64,000 bases of DNA from Trinickia symbiotica (GTDB lineage: Bacteria > Pseudomonadota > Gammaproteobacteria > Burkholderiales > Burkholderiaceae), in the NCBI RefSeq assembly GCF_002934455.1, contig NZ_PTIR01000006.1:62001-126000 (forward strand), given 5' to 3'. Each line of letters begins with the position of its first letter. The stretch's first letter is position 1. Both the position numbers and the translations under genes were made by a program. The notes under the pieces were generated by a model that ran no database searches, was not told the DNA's origin, and saw only the letters and a program-made list of their open reading frames with translations. Shown one piece after another: positions 18,129 to 26,700 of the stretch.

Positions 18129-19313
18129 TCAGGTGTCGCTCCAGCCGCCGCCCGAATCGTCGCTGCCGTAGTCGACGCCGCCGCCACCACCACTACTATC
18201 GTCGCTCCAGTCGTTCGAGCCTTGGCCGAAATCGACGCCGCCGCCGTTATCGCCCCGCTCGGCTCGCCGGCGGGCTTCCTCGTCGTCGATGTAGACGTCT
18301 CGCTCGACCACGCGGTCGCGCCCATGCGAAAGCGCTTCGCCAAGCAGCACGCCCGTCAGGAGCCCGCCCATGCCGCCGCCGAAGCCGCCGCCGCCTTGCT
18401 GCACGACGACGGTCGGCTGCTGCTGCGGCTGCTGATAGGGTGGCTGCGGCGCCTGCTGCTGGAAGCGGTCGGCCTCCTGCGCGTAAGGCGAGGCATTCGG
18501 CGCGCCATACGCGCCCGGCGCCGATGCGGCGACGTTCGGATCCGGCCGTCCTTCGGTGCGGGCCTTGAGGCTTGCCAGCTGCCGCTCGAGTTCCTCCAGT
18601 CGATAGGCGGGTACCGGATTCTTGCCGCCCGAGAGGGTTTCGACGAGCTCGCGCAGCTGCGTCTCGACGCCTTCGACTTCGCTGGCAAGGGTCTCATGCC
18701 CGGGTGCCGTCGAAAGCCGCGCATCGAGCTTGAGCGAGCGCGTTGCGTTGAGCAGCTCGGTGGCGCGCTTCAACTGCTCGCGGCGCTCGTCGTCGGCTCG
18801 GCCGTCTTCGGACGAACGCGCGCGGCGCAGTGTCCAGCGCAGCACGAGCGCAATGGCCGCGATCAAGATTGCGATGCCGATCCAAGCTGCCATCGAGGGC
18901 CCCCTATGTGCGCTTGCCGGCGGAGCGGCCGGCGTTTGCTGCGCCGTCGCCGTCGTGGCCGTCGTGCCCGTGGTCGAGCCGACGCGATTGGCGGCGGCCC
19001 GCACGCGCGCCTCGACCTGCGCGAAGCGCGAAGGATCGGTGAAACGGATTTGCGGGTCGAGCGTCTTGGCCTGCTCGATCTGCGCGAGGCCGTCGGCGAA
19101 GCGGCCCTCGCGCGCGAGCACCTGGCCGTACAGATAGTGGGCGTGCGCATTGTTCGGATGCGCCTGCAACACCTGGGTCAGCTCGGCATCGGCCTGCTGC
19201 CAGTTGCCTTGCGCCATCGCGCGCTCGACTTGCTGTGCGCTCGGCACCGCGAAGGCGAGTCCCGAAATCAGCAGCAGCAGCGATGCGCTTGCGGCTGCGA
19301 GAAGTCTCTTCAT
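18129..19313 (-). CDS. TPR membrane protein with glycine-rich C-terminal tail
   Basis: A 394-aa envelope protein. A signal peptide (1-22, ending GLAFAVPSA) is followed by TPR-like helices (QGNWQQADAELTQVLQAHPNNAHAHYLYGQVLAREGRFADG). A Thr/Ala/Pro linker leads to one TM helix (about 140-165, WIGIAILIAAIALVLRW), then a cytoplasmic coiled region. The tail is rich in Gln/Pro and Gly and includes GGGGFGGGMGGLLTGVLLGEAL, which ends in Gly/Ser/Asp repeats and GGWSDT. This architecture resembles proteins with Gly-rich tails that accompany PspA-family proteins. A pspA-like gene lies 154 bases upstream on the same strand. Its role in envelope stress is inferred. Confidence 0.75.
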   Translation of the reverse strand: MKRLLAAASASLLLLISGLAFAVPSAQQVERAMAQGNWQQADAELTQVLQAHPNNAHAHYLYGQVLAREGRFADGLAQIEQAKTLDPQIRFTDPSRFAQVEARVRAAANRVGSTTGTTATTATAQQTPAAPPASAHRGPSMAAWIGIAILIAAIALVLRWTLRRARSSEDGRADDERREQLKRATELLNATRSLKLDARLSTAPGHETLASEVEGVETQLRELVETLSGGKNPVPAYRLEELERQLASLKARTEGRPDPNVAASAPGAYGAPNASPYAQEADRFQQQAPQPPYQQPQQQPTVVVQQGGGGFGGGMGGLLTGVLLGEALSHGRDRVVERDVYIDDEEARRRAERGDNGGGVDFGQGSNDWSDDSSGGGGGVDYGSDDSGGGWSDT

Positions 19314-19467
19314 TGGCTGAACCGGGCGCGGCGCGCCCGTCTCCGTGGCAATCCTGATGTCGATACCGCAAGCATCGTGCAACGAGGCCGCATATGACGA
19401 CTTTCGGACATCGCTTGCACCTCCAGTCGGCCGATACCGCGATGCCCTGCGCGCGATCGCTCGCTTC

Positions 19468-20148
19468 CTATTGCGCCGGCGTGTTCAATTGCTTCTTCAG
19501 TGCTTCGAGCCGCTCGTCGACGGACGGGCCGTGATCGAGCGCGGCCAGCTTGTCGTCGAGCGCTTTGCCGCTCGAGACGTCCGCCGAATTCAACCGCGCG
19601 TCCGAGCGCGCATTCGAGAGCGCGACCTTGTCTTCGAGCTTGCGGAAGTCCTCCGACAGATTCTTGCCGCCGATGCCGCCGAGCGCCGTCGCCGCCGTGT
19701 CCTTGGCTTGGGCGATTTGCTGCTTCGCTTGCAGGATGTTCGAGCGCGCATTGAGATCGTTGCGGCGCTGGCGCATGTCCGCAATCTGGCTCTTGAGCTG
19801 TTCGACGGAAGGCTCGAGCGTCGTCAGCTCGTGCGCCAGGGCGTCGCGCTCGGCTTCCGCATTGGCCTGAGCCGCGAGCGCTTCGCGCGCCAAGTCTTCG
19901 TTGCCTGCCTGCAGTGCGCGCTTGGCGCCATCCTCGTACTTGCGGGCTTTTTCGGCGGCCGCATCGCGCTTGCTTTGCTGCGTCGCGACCTGGGCCTCGA
20001 TTTCGATGAGCGAGTTTTCCGCCTTGGCGATGCTGTCGTCGAGCTCACGCACGATCTGGCGCGCATCGCGCGAAGGATCCTGCACGGACTCGGCCGCATC
20101 GTTCAGCAACCCTTTGACAGTGCGCGAAATGGTGTCGAATAGCGACAT
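19468..20148 (-). CDS. PspA/IM30-family protein
   Basis: A 226-aa, almost wholly alpha-helical, coiled-coil protein beginning MSLFDTISRTVKGLLNDAAESVQDP, the amphipathic N-terminal helix by which PspA/IM30 proteins bind membranes. The family motif ARQIVRELDDSIAKAENSLIEIEAQ follows. These proteins form ESCRT-III-like assemblies that protect the inner membrane. The ATG has CAGGAGGC nine bases upstream and is preferred over the open extension. No PspF or PspBC is nearby, so regulation is not the enterobacterial type. Its downstream neighbour is the TPR/glycine-rich membrane protein, a probable partner. Confidence 0.88.
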   Translation of the reverse strand: MSLFDTISRTVKGLLNDAAESVQDPSRDARQIVRELDDSIAKAENSLIEIEAQVATQQSKRDAAAEKARKYEDGAKRALQAGNEDLAREALAAQANAEAERDALAHELTTLEPSVEQLKSQIADMRQRRNDLNARSNILQAKQQIAQAKDTAATALGGIGGKNLSEDFRKLEDKVALSNARSDARLNSADVSSGKALDDKLAALDHGPSVDERLEALKKQLNTPAQ

Positions 20149-20485
20149 GAAAGCCTCCTGTTGACTCGGCGCCGGACGAATGACGTGCGGGCGGGCGTTT
20201 CCTCGATACTGTACGCCGCCTCGCCGGGCGGGGGGTATCCCCGCTTCTGGCGGATGTCGGGCCGCATTCTGCATTTGCAATAGCGTTCTCGCGAAAAAAC
20301 GCGAGCGCCGCGCGACCCTTCTTTCCCGCCGGCGGATATTACAACAGTGCCGTGTTAAAACGGCCTTAAAAATAGTGGCGGGTCAGGTCGGGCGCAGATG
20401 GCCGTCCTGTCGCGTTGCTCGGCCCGGCGGGCGAGAAGCGGGCGGAGGAGGTCTGAAGAACGCTGTATCTGTATGCGGCGAGTAT
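20149..20485. other. Intergenic region upstream of the PspA-like gene
   Basis: This 337-base spacer carries a hairpin CTCGCG-aaaaaa-CGCGAG at 20288-20305, which may terminate the upstream minus-strand repeat-protein gene (which ends at 20486). The region otherwise must hold the promoter of the PspA-like gene. No sigma-54 (GG-N10-GC) element typical of pspA promoters was convincing, and no gene is seen. Confidence 0.4.
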
Positions 20486-21070
20486 TCAGGTGCCCGACCA
20501 GGCCTGTCTCGCCATGGGTAGGGCAGCGGCATCGATTTCGGCCGCATGGTCGGCGTCCCGGGTGCCGGCCATCCAGCGCGCCGCCATGCGCGCCACGGTT
20601 TGGGCGTCCAGACTGCGATCCTCGGAGGGGGCATCGGCGTCTTCACCGCGCAGCTCCAGCGCCTGCGCGACGGCGGCTGCGACCGAGACCGGCTGCTCCC
20701 GTTCCTCGGCTTCGACGGCAGGCGGCGAAACGAGCCCGGGCGCGGGCGTCGGAACGGCGGGTGCGGCGGGCGCGGCGGGCGCGGCGGGCGCGGCGGGCGC
20801 GGCGGGCGCGGCGGGCGCGGCGGGCCGCGCCGCCGCTGTCACTTGCGCAAGTTGCCGCAGCGTTTCGTTCAGCGCATCGACCGATTGCCCGGTGCGCCAG
20901 TTGCCGACGATGCGCGCGGCCCGCACTTGCTCGGCCGTGCCGTCGTAGGCGAGCAGGGCGCGCCGCAACAGTTCGCTGACGCTGACGCCGAGCTCGCGCG
21001 CTCGGGCGGTGATGGCGTGCTTCTGGGCTGGCGTGACGAAGACGACGAGACGTTCGCTGCTGTTTTTCAT
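20486..21070 (-). CDS. Ribbon-helix-helix-like protein with Ala-Ala-Pro repeat
   Basis: A 194-aa protein. Its N terminus (MKNSSERLVVFVTPAQKHAITARARELGVSVSELLRRALLAYD) has the strand-helix-helix pattern of ribbon-helix-helix DNA-binding or plasmid-partition-type proteins. A middle segment holds about seven PAA repeats (roughly residues 82-105), followed by an acidic C-terminal half ending MARQAWSGT. The repeat is encoded by a 9-bp tandem array. The ATG at 21070 is used because it starts the conserved fold; the frame is open 23 codons further. It is divergent from the PBP gene. DNA binding is inferred from fold resemblance only. Confidence 0.65.
   Translation of the reverse strand: MKNSSERLVVFVTPAQKHAITARARELGVSVSELLRRALLAYDGTAEQVRAARIVGNWRTGQSVDALNETLRQLAQVTAAARPAAPAAPAAPAAPAAPAAPAAPAVPTPAPGLVSPPAVEAEEREQPVSVAAAVAQALELRGEDADAPSEDRSLDAQTVARMAARWMAGTRDADHAAEIDAAALPMARQAWSGT
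20764..20826. repeat. 9-bp GC-only tandem repeat, about seven copies
   Basis: The unit GCGGCGGGC repeats without interruption about seven times inside the RHH-like gene and encodes (Pro-Ala-Ala)n on the minus strand. Pure tandem arrays like this slip during replication, but because the unit is a multiple of three, copy changes keep the frame and alter only linker length. Confidence 0.85.
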
Positions 21071-21628
21071 GGGTCGGCTCGCGGGCATGAATGAAAGAGT
21101 AGGCCAGTGGACGAGCGTGCCGTTTCTGCAGCAGGGCACCCTCTTATCATAGGACGCTCCCCCCGGACAAAAAAAGGGTGGCTACGAGCTTACGTTGCTT
21201 GCCTCCCATAACGGGCCGCTCGGTGCGCCTGGCCGAATCAGCGGCGGGCGTCCGACAAAGACGGTCAGCTTGCGGACCCTCTCTCGTCGGGCAGTGCGCA
21301 CAAATGTGCGGTTTGGCACATTTCCCGCTGCATCAACGACTTGCCTTGCTTTCCTGACGCTTTTCCACAGGGCTTTGCACATTTTCTGTTGATAACCGGC
21401 CGAGAGGCCGTGCGGGAGCGAACATCGATGAACGTCGGGAATTTTTACAAAAAATTCCGTTGCCGAGCGGGCGTTTTCTTTACAATGCGCAGTTGCCTCG
21501 CCCAGCGGGCCCTGAGACGGGCGCGGCGCCTTCGCAGGTTTTACACTTAGAATCACGACTCGATTCCCCGAGCGCCGCCCATCGGGCGTGCTCAAACCGG
21601 TGCGGTGAGCCGCGCCGATCATGCCGTC
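21071..21628. other. Long divergent intergenic region upstream of the PBP gene
   Basis: These 558 bases separate the RHH-like gene and the PBP gene, and are unusual for several short motifs. GCACAAATGTGC at 21298-21309 is followed by TTTGGCAC, and a GG-N10-GC spacing (21315-21328) resembles a weak sigma-54 core. TTTTCCACA at 21361-21369 and TGTTGATAA at 21387-21395 each differ by one base from a DnaA box (the second as its reverse complement). TACAAT at 21481-21486 is a possible -10 element, with TTGCCG 15 bases upstream. No gene is evident. Confidence 0.4.
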
Positions 21629-24115
21629 ATGCCGATCATCAAAAGACCCCCATCTTCCGATTCCGAGGCCGATGGCCGCAATACTCCGGGAGGCAGTTCC
21701 GCTCGTTCGGAGCGCCGCCGCTCGCTCGGCACGCGCATCGCGCTGACGATCGCCGGACTCTTCGCGACGTTCGCCGTCGTCGGGGCGCTCATCGTCGGCT
21801 ATGCGCTGATCGTGATGGCGCCGCAACTGCCGTCGCTCGACGCGTTGACCGACTATCGCCCGAAGGTGCCGCTGCGCGTCTATACGGCCGACCACGTGCT
21901 GATCGGCGAGTTCGGCGAGGAGCGGCGCAAGCTCGTGCGCTTCGCCGACATCCCCGATGTGATGAAAAAAGCGGTCCTCGCGATCGAGGACTATCGCTTC
22001 TATGAGCACGGCGGCGTCGATTTCATCGGCATCCTGCGCGCCGGCACGGCTGATCTGATGCACGGCGGCGCCTCGCAGGGCGCGAGCACGATCACGATGC
22101 AGGTGGCCCGCAACTTCTTCCTCTCGAGCGAGAAGACGTACACGCGCAAGATCTACGAAATGATGCTCGCCTACAAGATCGAGCGCGCGTTGACCAAGGA
22201 TCAGATCCTCGAGCTCTACATGAACCAGATCTATCTGGGTGAGCGCGCGTACGGCTTCGCGGCGGCGGCGCGCGTCTACTTCGGCAAGGACCTGAAGGAC
22301 ATTACGCTTGCCCAGGCGGCGATGCTCGCGGGGCTGCCGAAGGCGCCATCGGCCTACAACCCGATCGTCAATCCGAAGCGCGCGAAGATCCGCCAGGAAT
22401 ACATCCTCAAGCGGATGCTCGATCTGCGCTACATCACGCAGGACCAGTACGACCAGGCCGTGAAGGAAGACATTCACACGAAGGTCTCGGGCAACGAGTA
22501 CAGCGTGCATGCCGAATACGTCGCCGAGATGGTGCGGCAGATGATGTATGCGCAGTACAAGGACGAGACCTATACGAAGGGGCTTTCGGTCGTGACGACG
22601 ATCGACTCGGCCGATCAGGACGCCGCCTATCACTCCGTGCGCAAGGGCGTCATGGACTACGAGCGGCGGCACGGCTATCGCGGGCCCGAAGGGTTCGTGG
22701 AGCTGCCGGCGGACAAGGACGAGCGAGACGAGGCGATCGACGATGCGCTCGCGGACCATCCCGACGACGGCGAGATCGTCGCGGGCGTCGTCACGGCGGC
22801 GAGTCCGAAGCAGGTGACGGTCCAATTCGTCGACGGCACGACGGCGAACGTGACCGGCGACGGTCTGCGTTTCGTGGCGTCTGCGCTGGGCCCGCGCGCG
22901 ACGCAGGCGCAACGGATTCGGCCCGGTTCGATCGTGCGCGTGATGCCCGATGCGAAGGGCAACATGCAGATCACGCAGCTGCCGCAAGTCGAGGGCGCGC
23001 TCGTTTCGCTTTCGCCGCAAGACGGTGCGATCCGCGCGCTCGTGGGCGGCTTCGACTTCAACAAGAACAAGTTCAATCACGTGACGCAGGCATGGCGCCA
23101 GCCGGGCTCGAGCTTCAAGCCGTTCATTTATTCGGCGTCGCTCGAAAAGGGACTGGCGCCGGCGACGATCATCAACGACGCGCCGCTCTACTTCCCGCCG
23201 ACGACGCCGGGCGGCGATGCCTGGGAACCGAAGGACGACGATCAGCCTGACGGTCCGATGTCGATGCGCGTCGCGCTCGAAAAATCGAAGAACCTCGTCT
23301 CGATCCGGATCCTCTCTTATATCGGGACCAAGTATGCGCAGGACTATGTGACGCAGCGCTTCGGCTTCGACGCCGACAAGACGCCGCCCTATCTGCCGAT
23401 GGCGCTCGGCGCGGGGCTCGTGACTCCCCTGCAGTCGGCTTCTGGCTACGCCGTCTTCGCGAACGGCGGCTATCGCGTCAACCCGTACCTGATCGCCGAA
23501 GTCGACGACGCACGCGGCCAGCCCATCTCGAAGGCGCAGCCGATCGTCGCCGGGCGCGACGCGCCGCGCGTCATCAGCGAGGCGAACGCGTACATCATGA
23601 ACAGCCTGCTGCATTCGGTCGCGACAGCGGGGACGGGCGCGGGTACCAACGTGCTGCACCGTTCGGATCTGTCGGGCAAAACCGGTACGACCAACGATGC
23701 GAAGGACGGTTGGTTCGCCGGCTACCAGCCGACGCTCGTCGCTGTGGCATGGATGGGCTACGATCAGCCGAAGAGTCTCGGCAGCCGCGAGTTCGGTGCG
23801 CAGCTCGCGCTGCCGATCTGGGTGGACTATATGTCGCGTGCGCTGCGTGGCGTGCCGCAGGAGCAGATGCCGATGCCCGATGGCGTGACCACCGTCAACG
23901 GTGAGCTGTACTACGCCGACATGACGCCCGGCACAGGCTTCGTGGCCAGCATCGGCGTCGATTCGGGCACCGCGCTCGCGGGCGAGAGCGGCGCGAGCGA
24001 GGCGCTCGGCACCATCGGGCCGGCAGGCTTGACGACACCGACCGTTCCGCCGCCGCAGGTGACGACTCAAGAGAAGAAGCAGATCCTCAATATGTTCGAG
24101 GACAATCGGCCGTAA
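21629..24115 (+). CDS. mrcA: Class A penicillin-binding protein (PBP1A type)
   Basis: An 828-aa bifunctional peptidoglycan synthase. A basic cytoplasmic N terminus leads to one TM helix (about 37-62). The glycosyltransferase domain has catalytic Glu in AIEDYRFYEHGGVD, then ASTITMQVARNFFLSSEKTYTRK and ELYMNQIYLG. After an OB-like insert, the transpeptidase has SxxK in PGSSFKPF, SxN in LEKSKN and KTGT in LSGKTGTTND. It polymerises and cross-links glycan strands on the outer face of the inner membrane. ATG 21629 (MPIIKRPP) is preferred to GTG 21605; neither has a clear ribosome-binding site. The pilM cluster that often adjoins mrcA is absent here, so this may be a second class A enzyme. Confidence 0.92.
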   Translation: MPIIKRPPSSDSEADGRNTPGGSSARSERRRSLGTRIALTIAGLFATFAVVGALIVGYALIVMAPQLPSLDALTDYRPKVPLRVYTADHVLIGEFGEERRKLVRFADIPDVMKKAVLAIEDYRFYEHGGVDFIGILRAGTADLMHGGASQGASTITMQVARNFFLSSEKTYTRKIYEMMLAYKIERALTKDQILELYMNQIYLGERAYGFAAAARVYFGKDLKDITLAQAAMLAGLPKAPSAYNPIVNPKRAKIRQEYILKRMLDLRYITQDQYDQAVKEDIHTKVSGNEYSVHAEYVAEMVRQMMYAQYKDETYTKGLSVVTTIDSADQDAAYHSVRKGVMDYERRHGYRGPEGFVELPADKDERDEAIDDALADHPDDGEIVAGVVTAASPKQVTVQFVDGTTANVTGDGLRFVASALGPRATQAQRIRPGSIVRVMPDAKGNMQITQLPQVEGALVSLSPQDGAIRALVGGFDFNKNKFNHVTQAWRQPGSSFKPFIYSASLEKGLAPATIINDAPLYFPPTTPGGDAWEPKDDDQPDGPMSMRVALEKSKNLVSIRILSYIGTKYAQDYVTQRFGFDADKTPPYLPMALGAGLVTPLQSASGYAVFANGGYRVNPYLIAEVDDARGQPISKAQPIVAGRDAPRVISEANAYIMNSLLHSVATAGTGAGTNVLHRSDLSGKTGTTNDAKDGWFAGYQPTLVAVAWMGYDQPKSLGSREFGAQLALPIWVDYMSRALRGVPQEQMPMPDGVTTVNGELYYADMTPGTGFVASIGVDSGTALAGESGASEALGTIGPAGLTTPTVPPPQVTTQEKKQILNMFEDNRP

Positions 24116-24127
24116 CGCTGGGGAAGG

Positions 24128-24146
24128 GAGGCCGCTTTGCGGCCTC
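24128..24146. terminator. Hairpin between convergent PBP and dehydratase genes
   Basis: A 7-bp stem GAGGCCG/CGGCCTC with loop CTTTG lies 13 bases after the PBP stop and 25 bases from the end of the convergent dehydratase gene. It lacks a T run, but its position suits a shared bidirectional terminator. Confidence 0.55.
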
Positions 24147-24170
24147 GGGGGCTGGTTCGCGGTTCGTCGG

Positions 24171-25190
24171 TCAGCCGCGCGCCGCGGCAAGCTCGAGCTG
24201 CGTCGCGAGCGTCGCTGGGTCGGTATTCGTACCGCAGAGCAGGATGCCGACGCGCTTGCCTTGCAATGTCTCGCGCAACGGCCCGAGCAACGCCGCTGTC
24301 GCCGCCGCGCAGGCGGGTTCCACCGCGAGCTTCAGTTGCTGGAACAGCTTGAGCATGGCCGCGCGCAACTGGTCGTCGGTGACCGTCACGAGGCGGTCGA
24401 TATGCCGCCGGCAGAGTTCATAGCTGTATTGCTCGGTGTAAGGGGCCATCAGCGAGTCGGCGATCGTATGCATCGGGCCCATCTTGATCGTGTGATTCGC
24501 GGCAAAGCTGCGCGACATCGCGTCCGCGCCTTCCGGCTCCACACCGTAGACATGCGCACGCGGATTGGCCAGGCGCAGCGCCGTCGATACGCCGGCCGCG
24601 AGCCCGCCGCCGCCGACCGGTACGATCACCGCGTCCAGATCGGGCGTCTGCGTTGCCCATTCGTAGCCGAGCGTCGCCGTTCCGAGCACGGTCCGATAAC
24701 CGTTGAACGGATGCACGAAGAATCGTCCTTCCTCAGCCTCGATCCGGCGCACGAGATCGAATGCCTCGGCCGGCGTGTCCGCGATGACGATCTCGGCACG
24801 GTACTGCTTGCATAGCGCGACGCGCGCGGGACTCGCCGTGCGGAACATGACGACCTTCGCGCTCGTGCCCAGCCGCATCGCCGCATAGGCAACCGCCGCG
24901 GCGTGATTGCCGCCCGAAACGCAGGTCACGCCGACGCTGCGCTGAGAGGCGTCGAGCGCGAGCAGATTCGTGAACGCCCCACGCACCTTGAAGCTGCCGC
25001 TCGCCTGCAGCAGCTCGAACTTGAAATTGATGCTCGTGCCTTCGAGCGACGGGAAATCGTGCCGTTCGAACACGGGCGTGCGCAGCACCCATGGCGCAAG
25101 CGCGAAATGCTGCGTCGCGATGGCGTCGAGTGTCGGAATCGGCTCGGTATCGATCGTATGGTCTGTGTGTTGCGGCGTGGCGGTGGACAT
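24171..25190 (-). CDS. PLP-dependent threonine/serine dehydratase family protein
   Basis: A 339-aa fold-type II PLP enzyme. The Schiff-base lysine sits in QASGSFKVRGAFTN (about residue 69), the substrate loop is VSGGNHAAA, and the phosphate-binding glycine loop is VPVGGGGLAAG. Length and motifs match catabolic threonine dehydratases, which turn Thr or Ser into 2-oxoacids and ammonia. The C-terminal ACT regulatory domain of IlvA is absent. It lies 35 bases downstream of the argE-type gene on the same strand, so it is probably co-transcribed. Substrate assignment within the family is uncertain; serine racemase-like activity is possible. Confidence 0.85.
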   Translation of the reverse strand: MSTATPQHTDHTIDTEPIPTLDAIATQHFALAPWVLRTPVFERHDFPSLEGTSINFKFELLQASGSFKVRGAFTNLLALDASQRSVGVTCVSGGNHAAAVAYAAMRLGTSAKVVMFRTASPARVALCKQYRAEIVIADTPAEAFDLVRRIEAEEGRFFVHPFNGYRTVLGTATLGYEWATQTPDLDAVIVPVGGGGLAAGVSTALRLANPRAHVYGVEPEGADAMSRSFAANHTIKMGPMHTIADSLMAPYTEQYSYELCRRHIDRLVTVTDDQLRAAMLKLFQQLKLAVEPACAAATAALLGPLRETLQGKRVGILLCGTNTDPATLATQLELAAARG

Positions 25191-25225
25191 GTGGGAAGCG
25201 ATCGTTGAATGGCGAGAAAAACGCG

Positions 25226-26479
25226 TCAGACGCGCGCGTCGACCGACATGCTATGGATGAACTTGCGCAAGAACTCTTCGCAGGCCGTCAGTTGCGAGAG
25301 CTCCACATACTCGTTCGCGCGATGGGCCTGCTGAATGTCGCCGGGGCCGCAGACGACACTCGGCACGCCGGCCTGCGCGAAGAGCCCCGCCTCGGTGCCG
25401 TAGGCCACCTTGCGCGTTGCGCGGTCGCCGGTCAGCGCGCGCACGAGCTCGGTGATGGCGTTCTGCTCCATCGCATCGAGCCCTGGCGCCGAGGCGATAG
25501 CCGTGAATTCGATGGCCGCGTTCGGGTGCTCCCGGCGCATCTGCGGCAGCAACGTCTCCTGCGCGTAGCGCTCGATTCGAGCGAAGATCGTGGCGGGATC
25601 GAGCGTGGGCAGGTTGCGGAACTCGAATGCGAAGCGGCATTCGGCCGGCACGGTGTTGATCGCATTGCCCCCTTCGATCGTGCTCGTTTGCGCCGTCGTG
25701 AACGGCACATCGAAGCATTGGTCGAACGGTCCCTCGCGGCGCATCTGGTCCGCCACATCGCGAATATGGCAAATGAGGCGCGCCGCATACTCGATCGCAT
25801 TGAGACCCTGCGGCGTCAGCGACGAATGCGCCGCGCGGCCACGCACGCAGCACCGGTAGGCGTGAATCCCCTTGTGCGCGACGATCGGACGCATGCTCGT
25901 GGGCTCGCCGACGATACAGCCTTCCGGCTTCAAGCCTCGCTTTTGCAGGTCCGCGATCATGAGCGGCGCTCCCGCGCAGCCTACTTCCTCGTCGAACGAA
26001 AATGCGAGATGAATGGGTTTCGCCAGCTTGGCGGCCTGCATCTCGGGCACGAGCGCCATGACCGCGCCGATGAATCCCTTCATGTCGCACGTTCCGCGCC
26101 CGTATAGCCGGCCGTCGCGAACCTCGGGCTTGAACGGGTCGCTATCCCATTGTTGACCGTCGACGGGCACGACGTCGGTATGGCCCGACAGAACCACGCC
26201 GCCGTTCGTCGCGCCGTCGTGCGCGGGAATCGTCGCGAAGAGATTGGCCCACTGCGCGCCGTGGCCGTGTTCGTCGCTCGTGAGTGTCGCCGCGATGCCG
26301 CGCTCGGCCAGCGCATCGCGCACAGTCTCGATCAGCCCGATGTTCGGGAGGCGGCTCGTCGTATCCATCGACACGAGCCGTTGGACCCACTGCAGGCTGA
26401 CGGGAGATGAAGGAGCGGGAGAAGCCGGGGGCGGGGACGAGGAGGGTGACCGATGCGCCGACTCGACTTCGTGCGACAT
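25226..26479 (-). CDS. argE: Acetylornithine deacetylase (M20 family)
   Basis: A 417-aa M20 metallopeptidase-family deacylase. It has metal-binding His/Asp in GHTDVVPVDG, Asp in RGTCDMKGF, Glu-Glu in SFDEEVGC and a later metal ligand in the GPGDIQQAHRANEY region. Residues about 200-310 form the dimerisation lid domain. ArgE removes the acetyl group from N-acetylornithine in arginine synthesis. ATG 26479 is chosen for GGAG seven bases upstream; ATGs at 26497 and 26503 are alternatives. The first 30 residues are a Ser/Pro-rich extension not usual in the family. Confidence 0.88.
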   Translation of the reverse strand: MSHEVESAHRSPSSSPPPASPAPSSPVSLQWVQRLVSMDTTSRLPNIGLIETVRDALAERGIAATLTSDEHGHGAQWANLFATIPAHDGATNGGVVLSGHTDVVPVDGQQWDSDPFKPEVRDGRLYGRGTCDMKGFIGAVMALVPEMQAAKLAKPIHLAFSFDEEVGCAGAPLMIADLQKRGLKPEGCIVGEPTSMRPIVAHKGIHAYRCCVRGRAAHSSLTPQGLNAIEYAARLICHIRDVADQMRREGPFDQCFDVPFTTAQTSTIEGGNAINTVPAECRFAFEFRNLPTLDPATIFARIERYAQETLLPQMRREHPNAAIEFTAIASAPGLDAMEQNAITELVRALTGDRATRKVAYGTEAGLFAQAGVPSVVCGPGDIQQAHRANEYVELSQLTACEEFLRKFIHSMSVDARV

Positions 26480-26627
26480 GACAAGACTCCGATTCATGGT
26501 CATCCGATCATACCGAAAAAACCCCTATGCCCCCAAACACTGCGCATCGTCGCTAGCCGACATCCGATGTTGCGATGCGGCATCCCAGCGCGCTGCGCGC
26601 GTCGTTATCACTCGAATGCTATAACGC

Positions 26628-26651
26628 GAGGGGGAAGCCTCATTCCCCCTC
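26628..26651. terminator. Hairpin downstream of mfd
   Basis: A perfect 9-bp stem GAGGGGGAA/TTCCCCCTC with a 6-base loop lies about 50 bases past the mfd stop on the minus strand. No T run follows on either side. It probably separates mfd from the argE-type gene. Confidence 0.6.
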
Positions 26652-26700
26652 CGCCGATGCCATAAAACGACCGATGCCCGCCGTGCGCCATCGGGTCGGT

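Noticed and set aside
20764-20826. CRISPR-like array
   Set aside because: The 9-bp units are contiguous with no spacers; it is a coding tandem repeat.
21361-21395. Replication origin suggested by two DnaA-box-like 9-mers
   Set aside because: Only two imperfect boxes and no dnaA, dnaN, parAB or gidA genes nearby; kept only as a regulatory observation.
21182-24190. 1002-codon open frame on the minus strand
   Set aside because: Antisense shadow of the class A PBP gene, whose catalytic motifs are all intact on the plus strand.
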